47,795 bases of DNA from Bacteroides caecigallinarum (GTDB lineage: Bacteria; Bacteroidota; Bacteroidia; Bacteroidales; Bacteroidaceae). Under the pieces are notes generated by a model. The model saw only the letters and a list, made by a program, of their open reading frames with translations. It made no database searches and was not told the DNA's origin. The position numbers and the translations under genes were made by a program. Shown here piece by piece: positions 26,481 through 35,244 of the stretch; positions within the stretch are counted from its first letter, which is position 1, and each line of letters opens with the position of its first letter. The DNA lies in NCBI RefSeq assembly GCF_016902295.1, contig NZ_JACJLQ010000029.1, positions 1-47,795 of the forward strand, written 5' to 3'.

Positions 26481-28277
26481 ATGAATAGCATGAAAATCAC
26501 AGCCCTTTGCGTGTCGCTTGCATTCTCTTTGGGGATACAGGACGCGAATTCAGCAATCAGGGTTAAAAATCTTGGTAACGAAAATAATTTCGTTTACATC
26601 AGTCCGGAGAAAAAGTTTCTGCTGATTCCGGTGGAAGACTCTGCACCGGAAGGAGAGATAGATTTTGTATATCAGAACAGCAGCCTGACAGAATACGTTC
26701 AGAAGGTGCGTCTATCTCGTGGCAAGACTGATTATTATGTACCGGTTGACTTGTCACAATTCGACAAGGACAGTCTTATTATGATAGTCAGGGGTGTTCC
26801 TTCGAACTCTGTTTGTTGGAATGATATAAAAGAGTCAGACGATATGTCGATTAGTGTAGAGAAATTCCGCCCTTCATATCATCATACCCCAGCATACGGA
26901 TGGATGAATGACCCTAACGGAATGTTCTACAAGGATGGAGTCTATCATCTGTATTTCCAGTACAACCCTTACGGATCAATGTGGGGAAACATGCATTGGG
27001 GACATTCTACTTCTACTGACCTGGTGAACTGGAAAAATGAAGGTGTTGCAATTGCTCCCGATGCCATAGGAACAATTTTCAGCGGCTCGTGTGTGGTTGA
27101 CCATAACAATACATCTGGCTTCGGCGAAGGCGCTGTGGTGGCATTCTATACTTCAGCAAAACAAACTCCATGGGGTGACTGCCAGACACAGAGTATGGCT
27201 TATAGTCTTGACAATGGTAAGACATTTATTAAATATGAGAATAATCCTATTTTGACATCTTCAGAAAAAGATTTCCGCGATCCGAAAGTGTTCTGGTATG
27301 CACCAAAAGAACATTGGGTAATGATGCTTGCCGTAGGTCAGCACATGGAAATTTATTCTTCAAAGAACCTGAAAGACTGGACGAAGGAAAGTGAATTCGG
27401 CGAAGGACATGGATGCCATGGAGGAGTATGGGAATGTCCGGATCTGGTAGAACTCCCGGTAGAAGGTACTAAGGAAAAGAAATGGGTGCTTATATGCAAT
27501 ATCAATCCTGGAGGTCCTTTCGGCGGCTCGGCTACACAGTATTTTGTAGGCGATTTTGACGGCAGCACTTTTACAAACAATTATCCTGAAGAAACCAAAT
27601 GGATGGATTACGGCAAGGACCATTATGCTACAGTGACATGGAACAACGCTCCCGACGGCAGATGTATAGCCATAGGATGGATGAGTAACTGGCAGTATGC
27701 AAACAATGTTCCGACACTTCAGTACCGCAGCGCAAACACCATAGCCCGCGATTTGTCTCTTTTCAAACAGAATGGAAGTGTATTCCTGAAATCGGAGCCT
27801 TGTAAGGAAATGGTTGAAGCAAGAAAAGATGGCAGACAGATAAAGGCAGTAAATGTAGCCAAAGCTGAAACAATATCACTGTCACCACAGAGTGGTAACG
27901 GAGCTTACGAAGTAGAACTCTCAATCAATCCGGGCAAATCAAAAGAAGTATCATTCACTCTTTCAAACGGAAAAGGAGAGAAAGTCCTGATAACATATGA
28001 TACGGTGAAAAAAACTTTAGCAATGGACCGTTCGAAGAGTGGTGAAGTATCTTTCAGTAAAGATTTCCCTGCAGTGACAGAAATGCCTGTAAGCAAATCC
28101 AAGGAATTGAAGCTTCGTCTGTTTGTCGACAAGTCCAGTGTAGAGGCTTTTGTCAATAATGGAGAATTCGTTATGACAAACTGTGTGTTCCCGTCAGCAC
28201 CATACGATATGATTACATTTGAAAGTGACGGCAATAGGTATAAGGTTAAAAATATAAATATATATCAGATAAAGTAA
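26481..28277 (+). CDS. GH32 exo-fructosidase with N-terminal DUF4980-type domain
   Basis: A signal peptide is followed by a ~100-residue N-terminal beta domain (ENNFVYISPEKKFLLIPVED), which I believe is the DUF4980 type found in Bacteroides GH32 enzymes. The catalytic propeller is canonical: D144 in YGWMNDPNG (nucleophile), FSGSCVVDHNNT, D267 in DFRDPKVFWY and E318 in WECPDLVELPV. A C-terminal sandwich contains RLFVDKSSVEAFVNNGEF. The length is 598 residues. ATG 26490 is an alternative start. It probably trims fructose from fructan ends or from sucrose in the periplasm. The transporter gene begins one base after its stop, so the two are translationally close. Confidence 0.9.
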   Translation: MNSMKITALCVSLAFSLGIQDANSAIRVKNLGNENNFVYISPEKKFLLIPVEDSAPEGEIDFVYQNSSLTEYVQKVRLSRGKTDYYVPVDLSQFDKDSLIMIVRGVPSNSVCWNDIKESDDMSISVEKFRPSYHHTPAYGWMNDPNGMFYKDGVYHLYFQYNPYGSMWGNMHWGHSTSTDLVNWKNEGVAIAPDAIGTIFSGSCVVDHNNTSGFGEGAVVAFYTSAKQTPWGDCQTQSMAYSLDNGKTFIKYENNPILTSSEKDFRDPKVFWYAPKEHWVMMLAVGQHMEIYSSKNLKDWTKESEFGEGHGCHGGVWECPDLVELPVEGTKEKKWVLICNINPGGPFGGSATQYFVGDFDGSTFTNNYPEETKWMDYGKDHYATVTWNNAPDGRCIAIGWMSNWQYANNVPTLQYRSANTIARDLSLFKQNGSVFLKSEPCKEMVEARKDGRQIKAVNVAKAETISLSPQSGNGAYEVELSINPGKSKEVSFTLSNGKGEKVLITYDTVKKTLAMDRSKSGEVSFSKDFPAVTEMPVSKSKELKLRLFVDKSSVEAFVNNGEFVMTNCVFPSAPYDMITFESDGNRYKVKNINIYQIK

Positions 28278-28278
28278 T

Positions 28279-29433
28279 ATGGCTACAGTAAAACTAAATA
28301 AATTAATTCCCGTGATGCTTTGTTTCTTCGCCATGGGTTTTGTCGACCTGGTGGGAATAGCATCCAATTATGTGAAGGCAGATCTTGGCTTGAGTGATTC
28401 TCAGGCCAACATCTTCCCTTCCTTGGTATTCTTCTGGTTTCTTATATTCTCGGTGCCGACCGGAATTCTGATGAACCGTATAGGCCGTAAGAAAACAGTA
28501 CTGTTAAGCCTTGTTGTAACATTTGCTTCATTACTTCTGCCAATATTCGGCGACAGTTACATGCTGATGCTCTGTTCATTCTCCTTGTTGGGTATAGGAA
28601 ATGCCCTTATGCAGACATCATTGAATCCGCTGTTAAGCAACATTATAAGTGGAGATAAACTTGCCAGTTCCTTGACATTCGGACAGTTCGTAAAAGCCAT
28701 AGCTTCATTCCTGGCCCCTTACATAGCCATGTGGGGAGCCACTCAGGCAATGCCAAGTTTCGGCTTGGGATGGCGTGTGCTTTTCCCCATCTATATGATA
28801 ATAGCCGTAATAGCTGTTCTCTGGCTTTCTGCTACACCAATAGAAGAAGAACGTCCTGACAAGGCATCCGGTTTTGCCGATTGTCTTAAACTTCTTGGTT
28901 CACCTTTTATTCTGCTTTGTTTTGTCGGCATAATGTGTCATGTCGGAATCGATGTAGGAACTAATACCACTGCTCCTAAGATATTGATGGAACGCCTGGG
29001 TATGAGTCTTGATGAGGCATCTTTTGCTACTAGCCTTTATTTCATCTTCCGTACCATCGGTTGTTTTTCGGGTTCAATAATCCTTCAGAAGGTTTCTGCA
29101 CGTTCTTTTTTCCTGATAAGTGTCCTCTGTATGCTTGCTGCCATGGTTGGACTGCTGACTTCTGATGCCGATTCAGTGATATATACTTCCATAGCATTGA
29201 TAGGTTTCGGCAATTCAAATGTCTTCTCAATAATCTTCTCCCAGGCTTTGCTATCAATGCCTGAAAAGAAGAACGAGATATCAGGTCTGATGATAATGGG
29301 TCTTTTCGGTGGAACAGTATTCCCTTTGTTTATGGGATTTGCCTCTGATGCAGCCGGTCAGGACGGAGCGGTAGCTGTAATGGCAGTAGGAGTGATTTAT
29401 TTATTGATTTATACCATGAAACTTAAAAAATAA
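28279..29433 (+). CDS. MFS sugar transporter, probable fructose importer
   Basis: This major-facilitator protein has about 12 hydrophobic segments in 384 residues and resembles the FucP-like sugar:proton symporters. Visible features are an N-terminal KLIPVMLCFFAMGFVDLVGI, the cytoplasmic loop NRIGRKKTVLLSLVV between helices 2 and 3, and FGQFVKAIASFLAPYIAMWG. Its place between a periplasmic fructosidase and a fructokinase matches the inner-membrane fructose transporter of the B. thetaiotaomicron fructan locus. Spacing is 1 bp from the preceding stop and 6 bp to the kinase. Confidence 0.88.
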   Translation: MATVKLNKLIPVMLCFFAMGFVDLVGIASNYVKADLGLSDSQANIFPSLVFFWFLIFSVPTGILMNRIGRKKTVLLSLVVTFASLLLPIFGDSYMLMLCSFSLLGIGNALMQTSLNPLLSNIISGDKLASSLTFGQFVKAIASFLAPYIAMWGATQAMPSFGLGWRVLFPIYMIIAVIAVLWLSATPIEEERPDKASGFADCLKLLGSPFILLCFVGIMCHVGIDVGTNTTAPKILMERLGMSLDEASFATSLYFIFRTIGCFSGSIILQKVSARSFFLISVLCMLAAMVGLLTSDADSVIYTSIALIGFGNSNVFSIIFSQALLSMPEKKNEISGLMIMGLFGGTVFPLFMGFASDAAGQDGAVAVMAVGVIYLLIYTMKLKK

Positions 29434-29439
29434 CACATT

Positions 29440-30318
29440 ATGAATGATTTAGTAGTAGGAATGGGTGAAGCACTATGGGATGTGCTTCCTGAAGGAAAGA
29501 AATTGGGTGGTGCCCCTGCAAACTTTGCATATCATATTTCACAGTTCGGTCTTAACAGCCGTGTAGTGAGTGCCGTAGGCGATGACAAATTAGGTACTGA
29601 AATATTGGAGAACTTCCGCGAGAAGAAACTTTACGGAATAGTTGAGACAGTTCCTTATCCTACAGGTACAGTGCAGGTGGAACTTGATGCAGAAGGTGTT
29701 CCATGTTATGACATAAAGGAAGGTGTTGCATGGGATAATATTCCTTTTACACCAGGACTTGAAGATCTTGCCCGTCATACACGTGCGGTATGTTTCGGCT
29801 CTTTGGCGCAGCGTAGCGTCGTATCGCGTGAGACAATAAACCGCTTCCTCGATGCCATGCCCGAAGGTGATGATATACTGAAGATATTCGATATCAATCT
29901 CCGCCAGGGATTTTACACCAAGGAGATACTCTGCAATTCATTCCGCAATTGTAATATTCTGAAAATAAACGATGAGGAACTTGTGACTGTGAGCCGTATG
30001 TTCGGCTATCCTGGTATTGACCTTCAGGATAAGTGTTGGATTCTCCTGGCCAAGTATAACCTGAAGATGTTGATTCTGACATGTGGAGTGAACGGTAGTT
30101 ATGTATTTACTCCAGGCAGTGTTTCTTTCGTAGAGACTCCAAAGGTTGTTGTTGCCGATACTGTAGGAGCAGGTGATTCGTTTACCGCCACATTTGTAGC
30201 TTCCATCCTTAAAGGAAAGTCAGTACGTGAGGCTCACGAACTTGCAGTAAAAGTATCCGCATACGTATGTACACAGAACGGCGCGATGCCAGTGTTGCCG
30301 GAAGTATATCTCGACTAG
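29440..30318 (+). CDS. PfkB-family fructokinase
   Basis: It phosphorylates imported fructose with ATP so that it can enter glycolysis. PfkB motifs are clear: GEALWDVLPEGKKLGGAPAN near the N-terminus, VVSAVGDDKLGTEIL, and the C-terminal signature VADTVGAGDSFTATFVASIL containing the catalytic aspartate of GAGD. The length of 292 residues is typical. It is the last gene of the operon, followed by a strong bidirectional terminator. Fructose is inferred as substrate from the operon context. Confidence 0.92.
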   Translation: MNDLVVGMGEALWDVLPEGKKLGGAPANFAYHISQFGLNSRVVSAVGDDKLGTEILENFREKKLYGIVETVPYPTGTVQVELDAEGVPCYDIKEGVAWDNIPFTPGLEDLARHTRAVCFGSLAQRSVVSRETINRFLDAMPEGDDILKIFDINLRQGFYTKEILCNSFRNCNILKINDEELVTVSRMFGYPGIDLQDKCWILLAKYNLKMLILTCGVNGSYVFTPGSVSFVETPKVVVADTVGAGDSFTATFVASILKGKSVREAHELAVKVSAYVCTQNGAMPVLPEVYLD

Positions 30319-30354
30319 TTTTCAATAGGCGTTCAGATTTAAAATATTATTAAG

Positions 30355-30394
30355 ACGGCCGGTGAACACTGTTTGTTGAATGTTCATCGGCCGT
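30355..30394. terminator. Bidirectional terminator between fructokinase and sensor genes
   Basis: A 14-bp stem (one G-U) forms between 30355-30368 and 30381-30394 with a 12-nt loop. The plus side is followed by TTATTGTATGTTTATTTTTT, and the minus side by a weaker AT-rich tract. It lies 37 bp after the fructokinase stop and 11 bp after the end of the convergent sensor gene. Confidence 0.85.
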
Positions 30395-30404
30395 TATTGT
30401 ATGT

Positions 30405-33161
30405 TTATTTTTTCTTTAATACATCCGTAGGATTCTCCCCAAAGAACTCTTTATAGCATTTGGTGAAGTATGATGGCGATGAGAATCCCACTTCGTATGC
30501 TATTTCAGATATACTTTTTTCGCTTGAAGTCTTTATTATAGCATTTGCCTTATTAAGCCTTGCTATCCTTAACAATTCGTTAGGTGTATATCCTGTCAAT
30601 GCTTTAGCCTTTCTGTACAATTGTACGCGGCTGAATCCTATCTGTTCTCCCATTTCTTCTACGCTGAAATCAGCATTGCCGATATTTTCTTCAATCAGAC
30701 GGCGCAGTTTTTCCACAAACCCCTTGTCCGCATCTGCCAGAGGAGTGGTATTTGCCAAAGTCTTGTCCCCGAAGAAATCCTTCAGCCTTTTACGGTTATC
30801 TATCAGATTATGTAGTCTGGCCATCAGAAGTTCAGAACTGAATGGCTTGGAGATGTATGAGTCCGCACCACATTCATATCCTTTTATCTTCTGTTCGTCC
30901 ATTGAGTATGCGGTAAGCATCATTACAGGTATATGCGATGTGCGTGGCTCGGCTTTCAGACGTCGGCAACATTCCATTCCATCCATTACAGGCATCATTA
31001 CGTCGCATATTATTATGTCCGGTACATTGGCTATCGCGAGTTTCATACCTTCGCTTCCGTTGGCGGCTTCGAGAACTGAATATTGGTTGCACAGAAGAGA
31101 TCTTACGTATTCCCTGACATCCTGATTATCGTCAATCACAAGCACTATGCCTTTCGATACATCTTTCTTGCCTGCATTATTACTCTCTGCCTTAAGACTT
31201 TCCTGATCTGCCATAACTACAGCACCTTCTTTAAGGTTGGTAAGGAGAGCTTTACGGTCAACACTTCCCGTTACTGTTCCATCCTGTTTTACAGGGATAC
31301 TGATAGTGAATACAGTGCCGCTGCCCTCCGCGCTTTCCACACTGATATTGCCATGATGCATTTCCACGAACGCTTTGACAAGTGCAAGGCCGATACCGGA
31401 ACCGGCATGGTGAACGTCTATCTGATAGAAACTCTCGAAAATGTGTTTCACGTGTTCGGCAGGCATGCCTACGCCCGTATCAGAGAATTTCATGGTGATT
31501 CTGTCGTCTCCCTCTCTGCACACCGAAATGTTTATACTGCCGTTTTCCGGTGTGAACTTGAAGGCATTCGAAAGAAGGTTGTATGTTATTCTCTCCATCA
31601 TTTCCGCGTCGGCTATTACATTGTAGTCGCCTTCTTCGGCATTGAACCGGAATGTAATGTGTTTTCTGTACGCAAGCGTCCTGAACGCCTCTGCCCATTC
31701 TTTTACGCAGTCTCTGATGTCGAATTCCGAGAGATGCATGTCCAGCTTCCCGTTTTCGAATTTACGGAAATCCATAATCTGATTGATAAGCCTCAGAAGG
31801 ACGGTAACGTTCTTGTTTATAATGCCCAGCAGAAACTTTTCGTTGTCGTTAATATTCTCGCTTTCCATAAGTCTTTTCACCGGGTCGGCAATGAGGGTAA
31901 GCGGGGTGCGGAAGTCGTGCGACACGTTTGTGAAGAAAGACAGTTTTGCTTTTGTCGCCTCTTCAAGTTTCCGCGATAGGTCGATAAGCTGGTCGCGCTG
32001 TTCCTCCAGCTGCTGTTTCTGCCTGGAAAGTTCCGCGTTAAGCCTGATTTTCATCCAGTATGCCCTTACAACAAAGAACAGCAGTACCGCAAGCAGGATT
32101 GCTATAACGATACACGCGTAAAGGAACATTTTCTGCGATGAATATCTCATGAGGAAGGCATCAAGCTTCCTGTTAAGGATTTCTATTTTCCCGTCCAAAG
32201 TCTTGATATGCGATGTCTGCATCTGCATTATACGCGCGTTTCCTGCATTTACCAGAGCAGATGAAAGCAGATTCTCTCTTTCGAATTTTTTCCCCTGAAG
32301 AATGTCCATTGCCACTTGTATGGCTTTGTCGCCCCCTGTAGGATAAATGAATGTCGCGTCCAGAACACTGTCTGTCACCAGCTCAACACCAAATTTCTCG
32401 CCTGCCAGCGCGTCAACACCTACAAACAGCATTTCCTTTTCCCTTCCGGCTTTTCTGGCCGCCTCGTATGCGCCGGATGCCATACGGTCATTTTGTGCGA
32501 AGACTAAATCAATCTCTTTATGTCCGGACAGAATGGAGTCGAACTTGAATTCCGCATTGGCTTTAAGCCATGCCGCGTCTGCTGTTGCTATTATTTCAAT
32601 AGAAGGAAAGTCTTTCAGCACGTCGTTCATTCCTTTCTGCCTTTCCAGTGCAGGAGTAGAGCCTTTCAGTCCGGTAAGTTCCACAATCTTGCCTTCACCG
32701 TTCAGCCTGTCCGCTATATATGTTCCAATCTGTTTCCCTATGAAATAGTTGTCGCCGCCCACGAAAGCGGTATATTTGTCCGAGGTTATTTTTCTGTCCA
32801 CGAGTACCACAGGAATGCCATTGTTGAACGCTTTTTCCACCACGGGAGTAATAGCTTCAGCCTCGTTTGGCGAAACGATGAGCAAATCCACTCCTTTTGA
32901 AATAAAATTATTTATGGCCTTTATCTGCTCGTCGCTATTGTCCTTAACGGTATTGATGTCCACCTTGAGGTTAGGGTAGAACAGAGCCTCACGTTTTATC
33001 TCTTCGTTCATGCGGGAGCGCCATTCGTCGTCGCTACATTGTGAGACTCCTATAATAAAATCATACTTAGATCTTGTGCATGACGAAATAAATAATAACA
33101 GAAAAAATGAAATGGCTATATAGATATAGTCTGCGATATGTTTGACTTTGCTGTGTTTCAT
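30405..33161 (-). CDS. Hybrid two-component sensor/regulator with periplasmic sugar-binding domain
   Basis: One polypeptide of 918 residues holds an entire signalling pathway. After an N-terminal hydrophobic segment (which also shows a lipobox-like FISSC at Cys28) comes a type 1 periplasmic-binding-protein domain, about 33-315 (DFIIGVSQCSDDEWRSRMN, VFAQNDRMASGAYEAARKAG). A transmembrane helix follows at 344-366, then a coiled coil and a histidine kinase (H415 in NVSHDFRTPLTLI; SDTGVGMP and GSGIGLALVKAF in the ATPase). A receiver domain has D720 (DIIICDVMMPVMDG). An AraC-type DNA-binding domain ends it (IGFSRVQLYRKAKALTGYTP, SEIAYEVGFSSPSYFTKC). This architecture matches the fructose-binding sensor BT1754 of the B. 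thetaiotaomicron fructan locus, so fructose is the likely signal and the convergent susC operon the likely target. Confidence 0.93.
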   Translation of the reverse strand: MKHSKVKHIADYIYIAISFFLLLFISSCTRSKYDFIIGVSQCSDDEWRSRMNEEIKREALFYPNLKVDINTVKDNSDEQIKAINNFISKGVDLLIVSPNEAEAITPVVEKAFNNGIPVVLVDRKITSDKYTAFVGGDNYFIGKQIGTYIADRLNGEGKIVELTGLKGSTPALERQKGMNDVLKDFPSIEIIATADAAWLKANAEFKFDSILSGHKEIDLVFAQNDRMASGAYEAARKAGREKEMLFVGVDALAGEKFGVELVTDSVLDATFIYPTGGDKAIQVAMDILQGKKFERENLLSSALVNAGNARIMQMQTSHIKTLDGKIEILNRKLDAFLMRYSSQKMFLYACIVIAILLAVLLFFVVRAYWMKIRLNAELSRQKQQLEEQRDQLIDLSRKLEEATKAKLSFFTNVSHDFRTPLTLIADPVKRLMESENINDNEKFLLGIINKNVTVLLRLINQIMDFRKFENGKLDMHLSEFDIRDCVKEWAEAFRTLAYRKHITFRFNAEEGDYNVIADAEMMERITYNLLSNAFKFTPENGSINISVCREGDDRITMKFSDTGVGMPAEHVKHIFESFYQIDVHHAGSGIGLALVKAFVEMHHGNISVESAEGSGTVFTISIPVKQDGTVTGSVDRKALLTNLKEGAVVMADQESLKAESNNAGKKDVSKGIVLVIDDNQDVREYVRSLLCNQYSVLEAANGSEGMKLAIANVPDIIICDVMMPVMDGMECCRRLKAEPRTSHIPVMMLTAYSMDEQKIKGYECGADSYISKPFSSELLMARLHNLIDNRKRLKDFFGDKTLANTTPLADADKGFVEKLRRLIEENIGNADFSVEEMGEQIGFSRVQLYRKAKALTGYTPNELLRIARLNKANAIIKTSSEKSISEIAYEVGFSSPSYFTKCYKEFFGENPTDVLKKK

Positions 33162-33236
33162 CTTATTGGTTTAGGTATATTGATTTTATATTTTACGGTC
33201 TTTCACGCAAAAGTAATCAATATATGCAATATTTAC
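33148..33236. repeat. Sensor start/promoter region, copy A of a flanking direct repeat
   Basis: This 89-bp stretch covers the first five codons, leader and -7 box of the sensor gene. An 88-bp relative lies at 35002-35089 in the same orientation. By hand alignment roughly four fifths of positions match, with blocks such as GTTTCATCTTA, TACGGTCTTT and AATCAATA in the same order. The ATPase gene at 33299-34864 lies between the two copies. Confidence 0.7.
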
Positions 33237-33239
33237 AAA
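33208..33239 (-). promoter_or_regulatory. Promoter of the hybrid sensor gene
   Basis: The minus strand shows TTTG (33236-33239), a 20-bp spacer and TACTTTTG (33208-33215). This fits the Bacteroides -33/-7 consensus in both boxes and spacing. The -7 box is 46 bp before the ATG at 33161. Confidence 0.7.
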
Positions 33240-33298
33240 TGTCGTTGGAGTGGTGATGTTTCTCTGAGTTACTATGATTTTCTCACAAACAGTATTCA

Positions 33299-34864
33299 TT
33301 ATACAATCTTCCAATCTGAGATTGTACCTGTCTCTGAAGAAAAACTTGCTCCTATTTTGAAAATTTTACGTCCATCCAAAATATATTCACGAGCATAACC
33401 TTTATTTTCAATCTGCTCAATGGCCTCAACTGCCGTACCGTCAAGTTTGAATTCAAATATATATATGTACTTCGGAGTTTCTACTATACAATCTACTCGC
33501 CCTTGGCTCTGCTGTTTTTCTGTGTAAACTGTATAAACACTAATCAGTTTCATAATAAGATAAAAGGTATAGTGAAAATATCTTTCCTTTTCCCTTTCAT
33601 TATCTTTTCTTCTCATGGAATAAGGAATGCTCGAAAGAAACGAAGTGAACAGTGGTTCCAACTTCTCTATATTCCCGGCACGCATAGCATCAAGAACGTC
33701 AAAAATCCATCCTGTAATTCTTTCACCCGGCTGGAGGTAAGAAGTTGCAATCATAGTAATAAAACCATTTTTAACTTCATTGTTCGGGAAGTCTAAAAGG
33801 AAGCGGTTCCCAAACTCTTCATATCCTTTTATCGTAAGGTATCCACTCTGGTAAATCATTGGCAAAGGCATTTCCACATCAGCCTTATAATCAATAAATT
33901 CTTCCTGACGATAATACTTTCCAGTTAATTCATTTATATTTTCATTAAAATGGTTCATTAATCTGATTAGATACGTAGGCGTTCCTGTCTTGAACCAGTA
34001 GTCTTCTATGCTTTTACTATCAAGAGCATTCAACAGGCTGAAAGGATTATAGATGTCTGTCATCTTCTTGCTGAAATGATAGCCGTCATATTGCCTTTTC
34101 ATTTCTGCAAGCATAAAATTATAATCACAGTTATATATTTCTGCCATCTCTTCAACTGGCTCCTGAAAATATGTTTCAAGTTCTTTTTGTGTAATGCCAC
34201 ACAATGTTTCGTATCTGGCATCCATACTGATATCCTTAGGCTGGTTGAATCCACTAAATACACTTACCTGAGAGAATTTGGTAACACCTGTAAGAAGCAC
34301 AAACTGAAGATGCGAATCTGCACCTTTGAATACAGAATAGAAAGCTTTTAGTATATTCCGATGACGGTCTTCAAGGAATGCATCAACGTCAAGGACATCA
34401 AGAATCGGTTTGTCATACTCGTCTATAAGGACAACGGAACGTAATCCTGTCTGCTCATGAGCGGCACGAAGTACTTCTACAAAACGGTCACCTATTCCAA
34501 GCAAACCACTTCTGTCAGGTAATCCATACTTAAGCTCCCACTCGGTAACATAAAAATTAAGCTTCTGTTCTAAAGTTTCTTTCTCAGTAAAATTTGTACT
34601 GTTGAAGTCCACATGGAATACAGGATAAACATTCCAGTCCTTTTCCAACGAAGCAATCTTAAGCCCATTGAAAAGCTCTTTTCTTCCCAGGTAGTAATTC
34701 TTAAGAGTTGATACAAGAAGACTTTTGCCGAATCTCCTTGGGCGACTCAGAAAATATATTTTCCCTTCATGTGCCAGATTATAAATCAAATCCGTCTTAT
34801 CCACATAAACATAACCGTCTTCGATAATCTGTTCAAAACTCTGTATTCCTATAGGATATTTCAT
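33299..34864 (-). CDS. AAA-ATPase-like protein with C-terminal PD-(D/E)XK nuclease-like domain
   Basis: This 521-residue protein belongs to a family abundant in Bacteroidetes, with an AAA-ATPase-like N-terminal domain and a PD-(D/E)XK-like (DUF1703) C-terminal domain. It starts MKYPIGIQSFEQIIEDGYVY. The P-loop is SRPRRFGKSLLVSTLKNYY (about residues 40-58), and the Walker B-like motif is VVLIDEYDKPILDVLD. The C-terminal region shows RVDCIVETPKYIYIFEFKLD, the D...E-x-K of the nuclease-like fold. Its cellular role is not known to me. A defence or mobile function has been suspected for such proteins but nothing here proves it. It is flanked by direct repeats of the sensor's 5' region, which points to insertion. 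It lies in tandem with the sensor but the sensor has its own promoter. Confidence 0.85.
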   Translation of the reverse strand: MKYPIGIQSFEQIIEDGYVYVDKTDLIYNLAHEGKIYFLSRPRRFGKSLLVSTLKNYYLGRKELFNGLKIASLEKDWNVYPVFHVDFNSTNFTEKETLEQKLNFYVTEWELKYGLPDRSGLLGIGDRFVEVLRAAHEQTGLRSVVLIDEYDKPILDVLDVDAFLEDRHRNILKAFYSVFKGADSHLQFVLLTGVTKFSQVSVFSGFNQPKDISMDARYETLCGITQKELETYFQEPVEEMAEIYNCDYNFMLAEMKRQYDGYHFSKKMTDIYNPFSLLNALDSKSIEDYWFKTGTPTYLIRLMNHFNENINELTGKYYRQEEFIDYKADVEMPLPMIYQSGYLTIKGYEEFGNRFLLDFPNNEVKNGFITMIATSYLQPGERITGWIFDVLDAMRAGNIEKLEPLFTSFLSSIPYSMRRKDNEREKERYFHYTFYLIMKLISVYTVYTEKQQSQGRVDCIVETPKYIYIFEFKLDGTAVEAIEQIENKGYAREYILDGRKIFKIGASFSSETGTISDWKIV

Positions 34865-34952
34865 AAGCCTAATACTTTATCGTTTTTACCCCACAAGCAA
34901 AAAATCCAATATTATTTTTTATCAAGATATATTACATGCAGTGTAAGATTTT

Positions 34953-35015
34953 TCACAAATATAATGCAAACAGAGTGAAGAACAAAAAGGAAACGTAGTT
35001 TTTGCTGCGTTTCAT
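34953..35015 (-). pseudogene. Decayed N-terminus of a second hybrid sensor
   Basis: An ATG at 35015 opens 20 codons (MKRSKNYVSFLFFTLFALYL) before a TGA at 34953-34955. The start MKRSK and the hydrophobic segment parallel MKHSK plus the N-terminal membrane segment of the intact sensor. The DNA around and upstream of the ATG is the copy B repeat. Nothing after the stop resembles a sensor. Its -7 box has become TGCTTTTG (intact copy TACTTTTG). Confidence 0.55.
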
Positions 35016-35089
35016 CTTAATGGATTAGGCATATTTGTGTTTATTCTACGGTCTTTTACTCAAAAGCAATCAATAAATACAATGCTTAC
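35002..35089. repeat. Copy B of the sensor start/promoter region
   Basis: It is a diverged direct copy of 33148-33236. It includes the remnant's ATG (35013-35015) and leader, and ends where similarity to the sensor upstream region is lost near 35090. It lies just outside the 5' end of the ATPase gene. Confidence 0.7.
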
Positions 35090-35121
35090 GATTAGACGAT
35101 TAAAATTGATTTTTTATACAA

Positions 35122-35192
35122 AATCAGCCTGTTGAGTTAAATATTTTCCTATATTTTTATGAATGGAAAACTTTAACCTCAATAGGCTGATT
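35122..35192 (-). terminator. Long hairpin after the minus-strand susCD operon
   Basis: AATCAGCCT (35122-35130) pairs with AGGCTGATT (35184-35192). The inner arms continue with GTTGAGTTAAA against TTTAACCTCAAT (one bulge) and TTTTCC against GGAAAA. On the minus strand it begins 53 bp past the susD stop at 35245 and is followed by TTGTATAAAAAA. It most likely ends or stabilises the susCD mRNA. Confidence 0.6.
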
Positions 35193-35244
35193 ATAAATGC
35201 GATTTCAAATAGTTTTATCTATTAAAAATGAGCATATTGACTTA

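Noticed and set aside
31083-31979. A 298-codon open frame on the plus strand
   Set aside because: It lies wholly inside the sensor gene on the other strand, whose kinase and receiver motifs are intact; it is a reverse-frame shadow.
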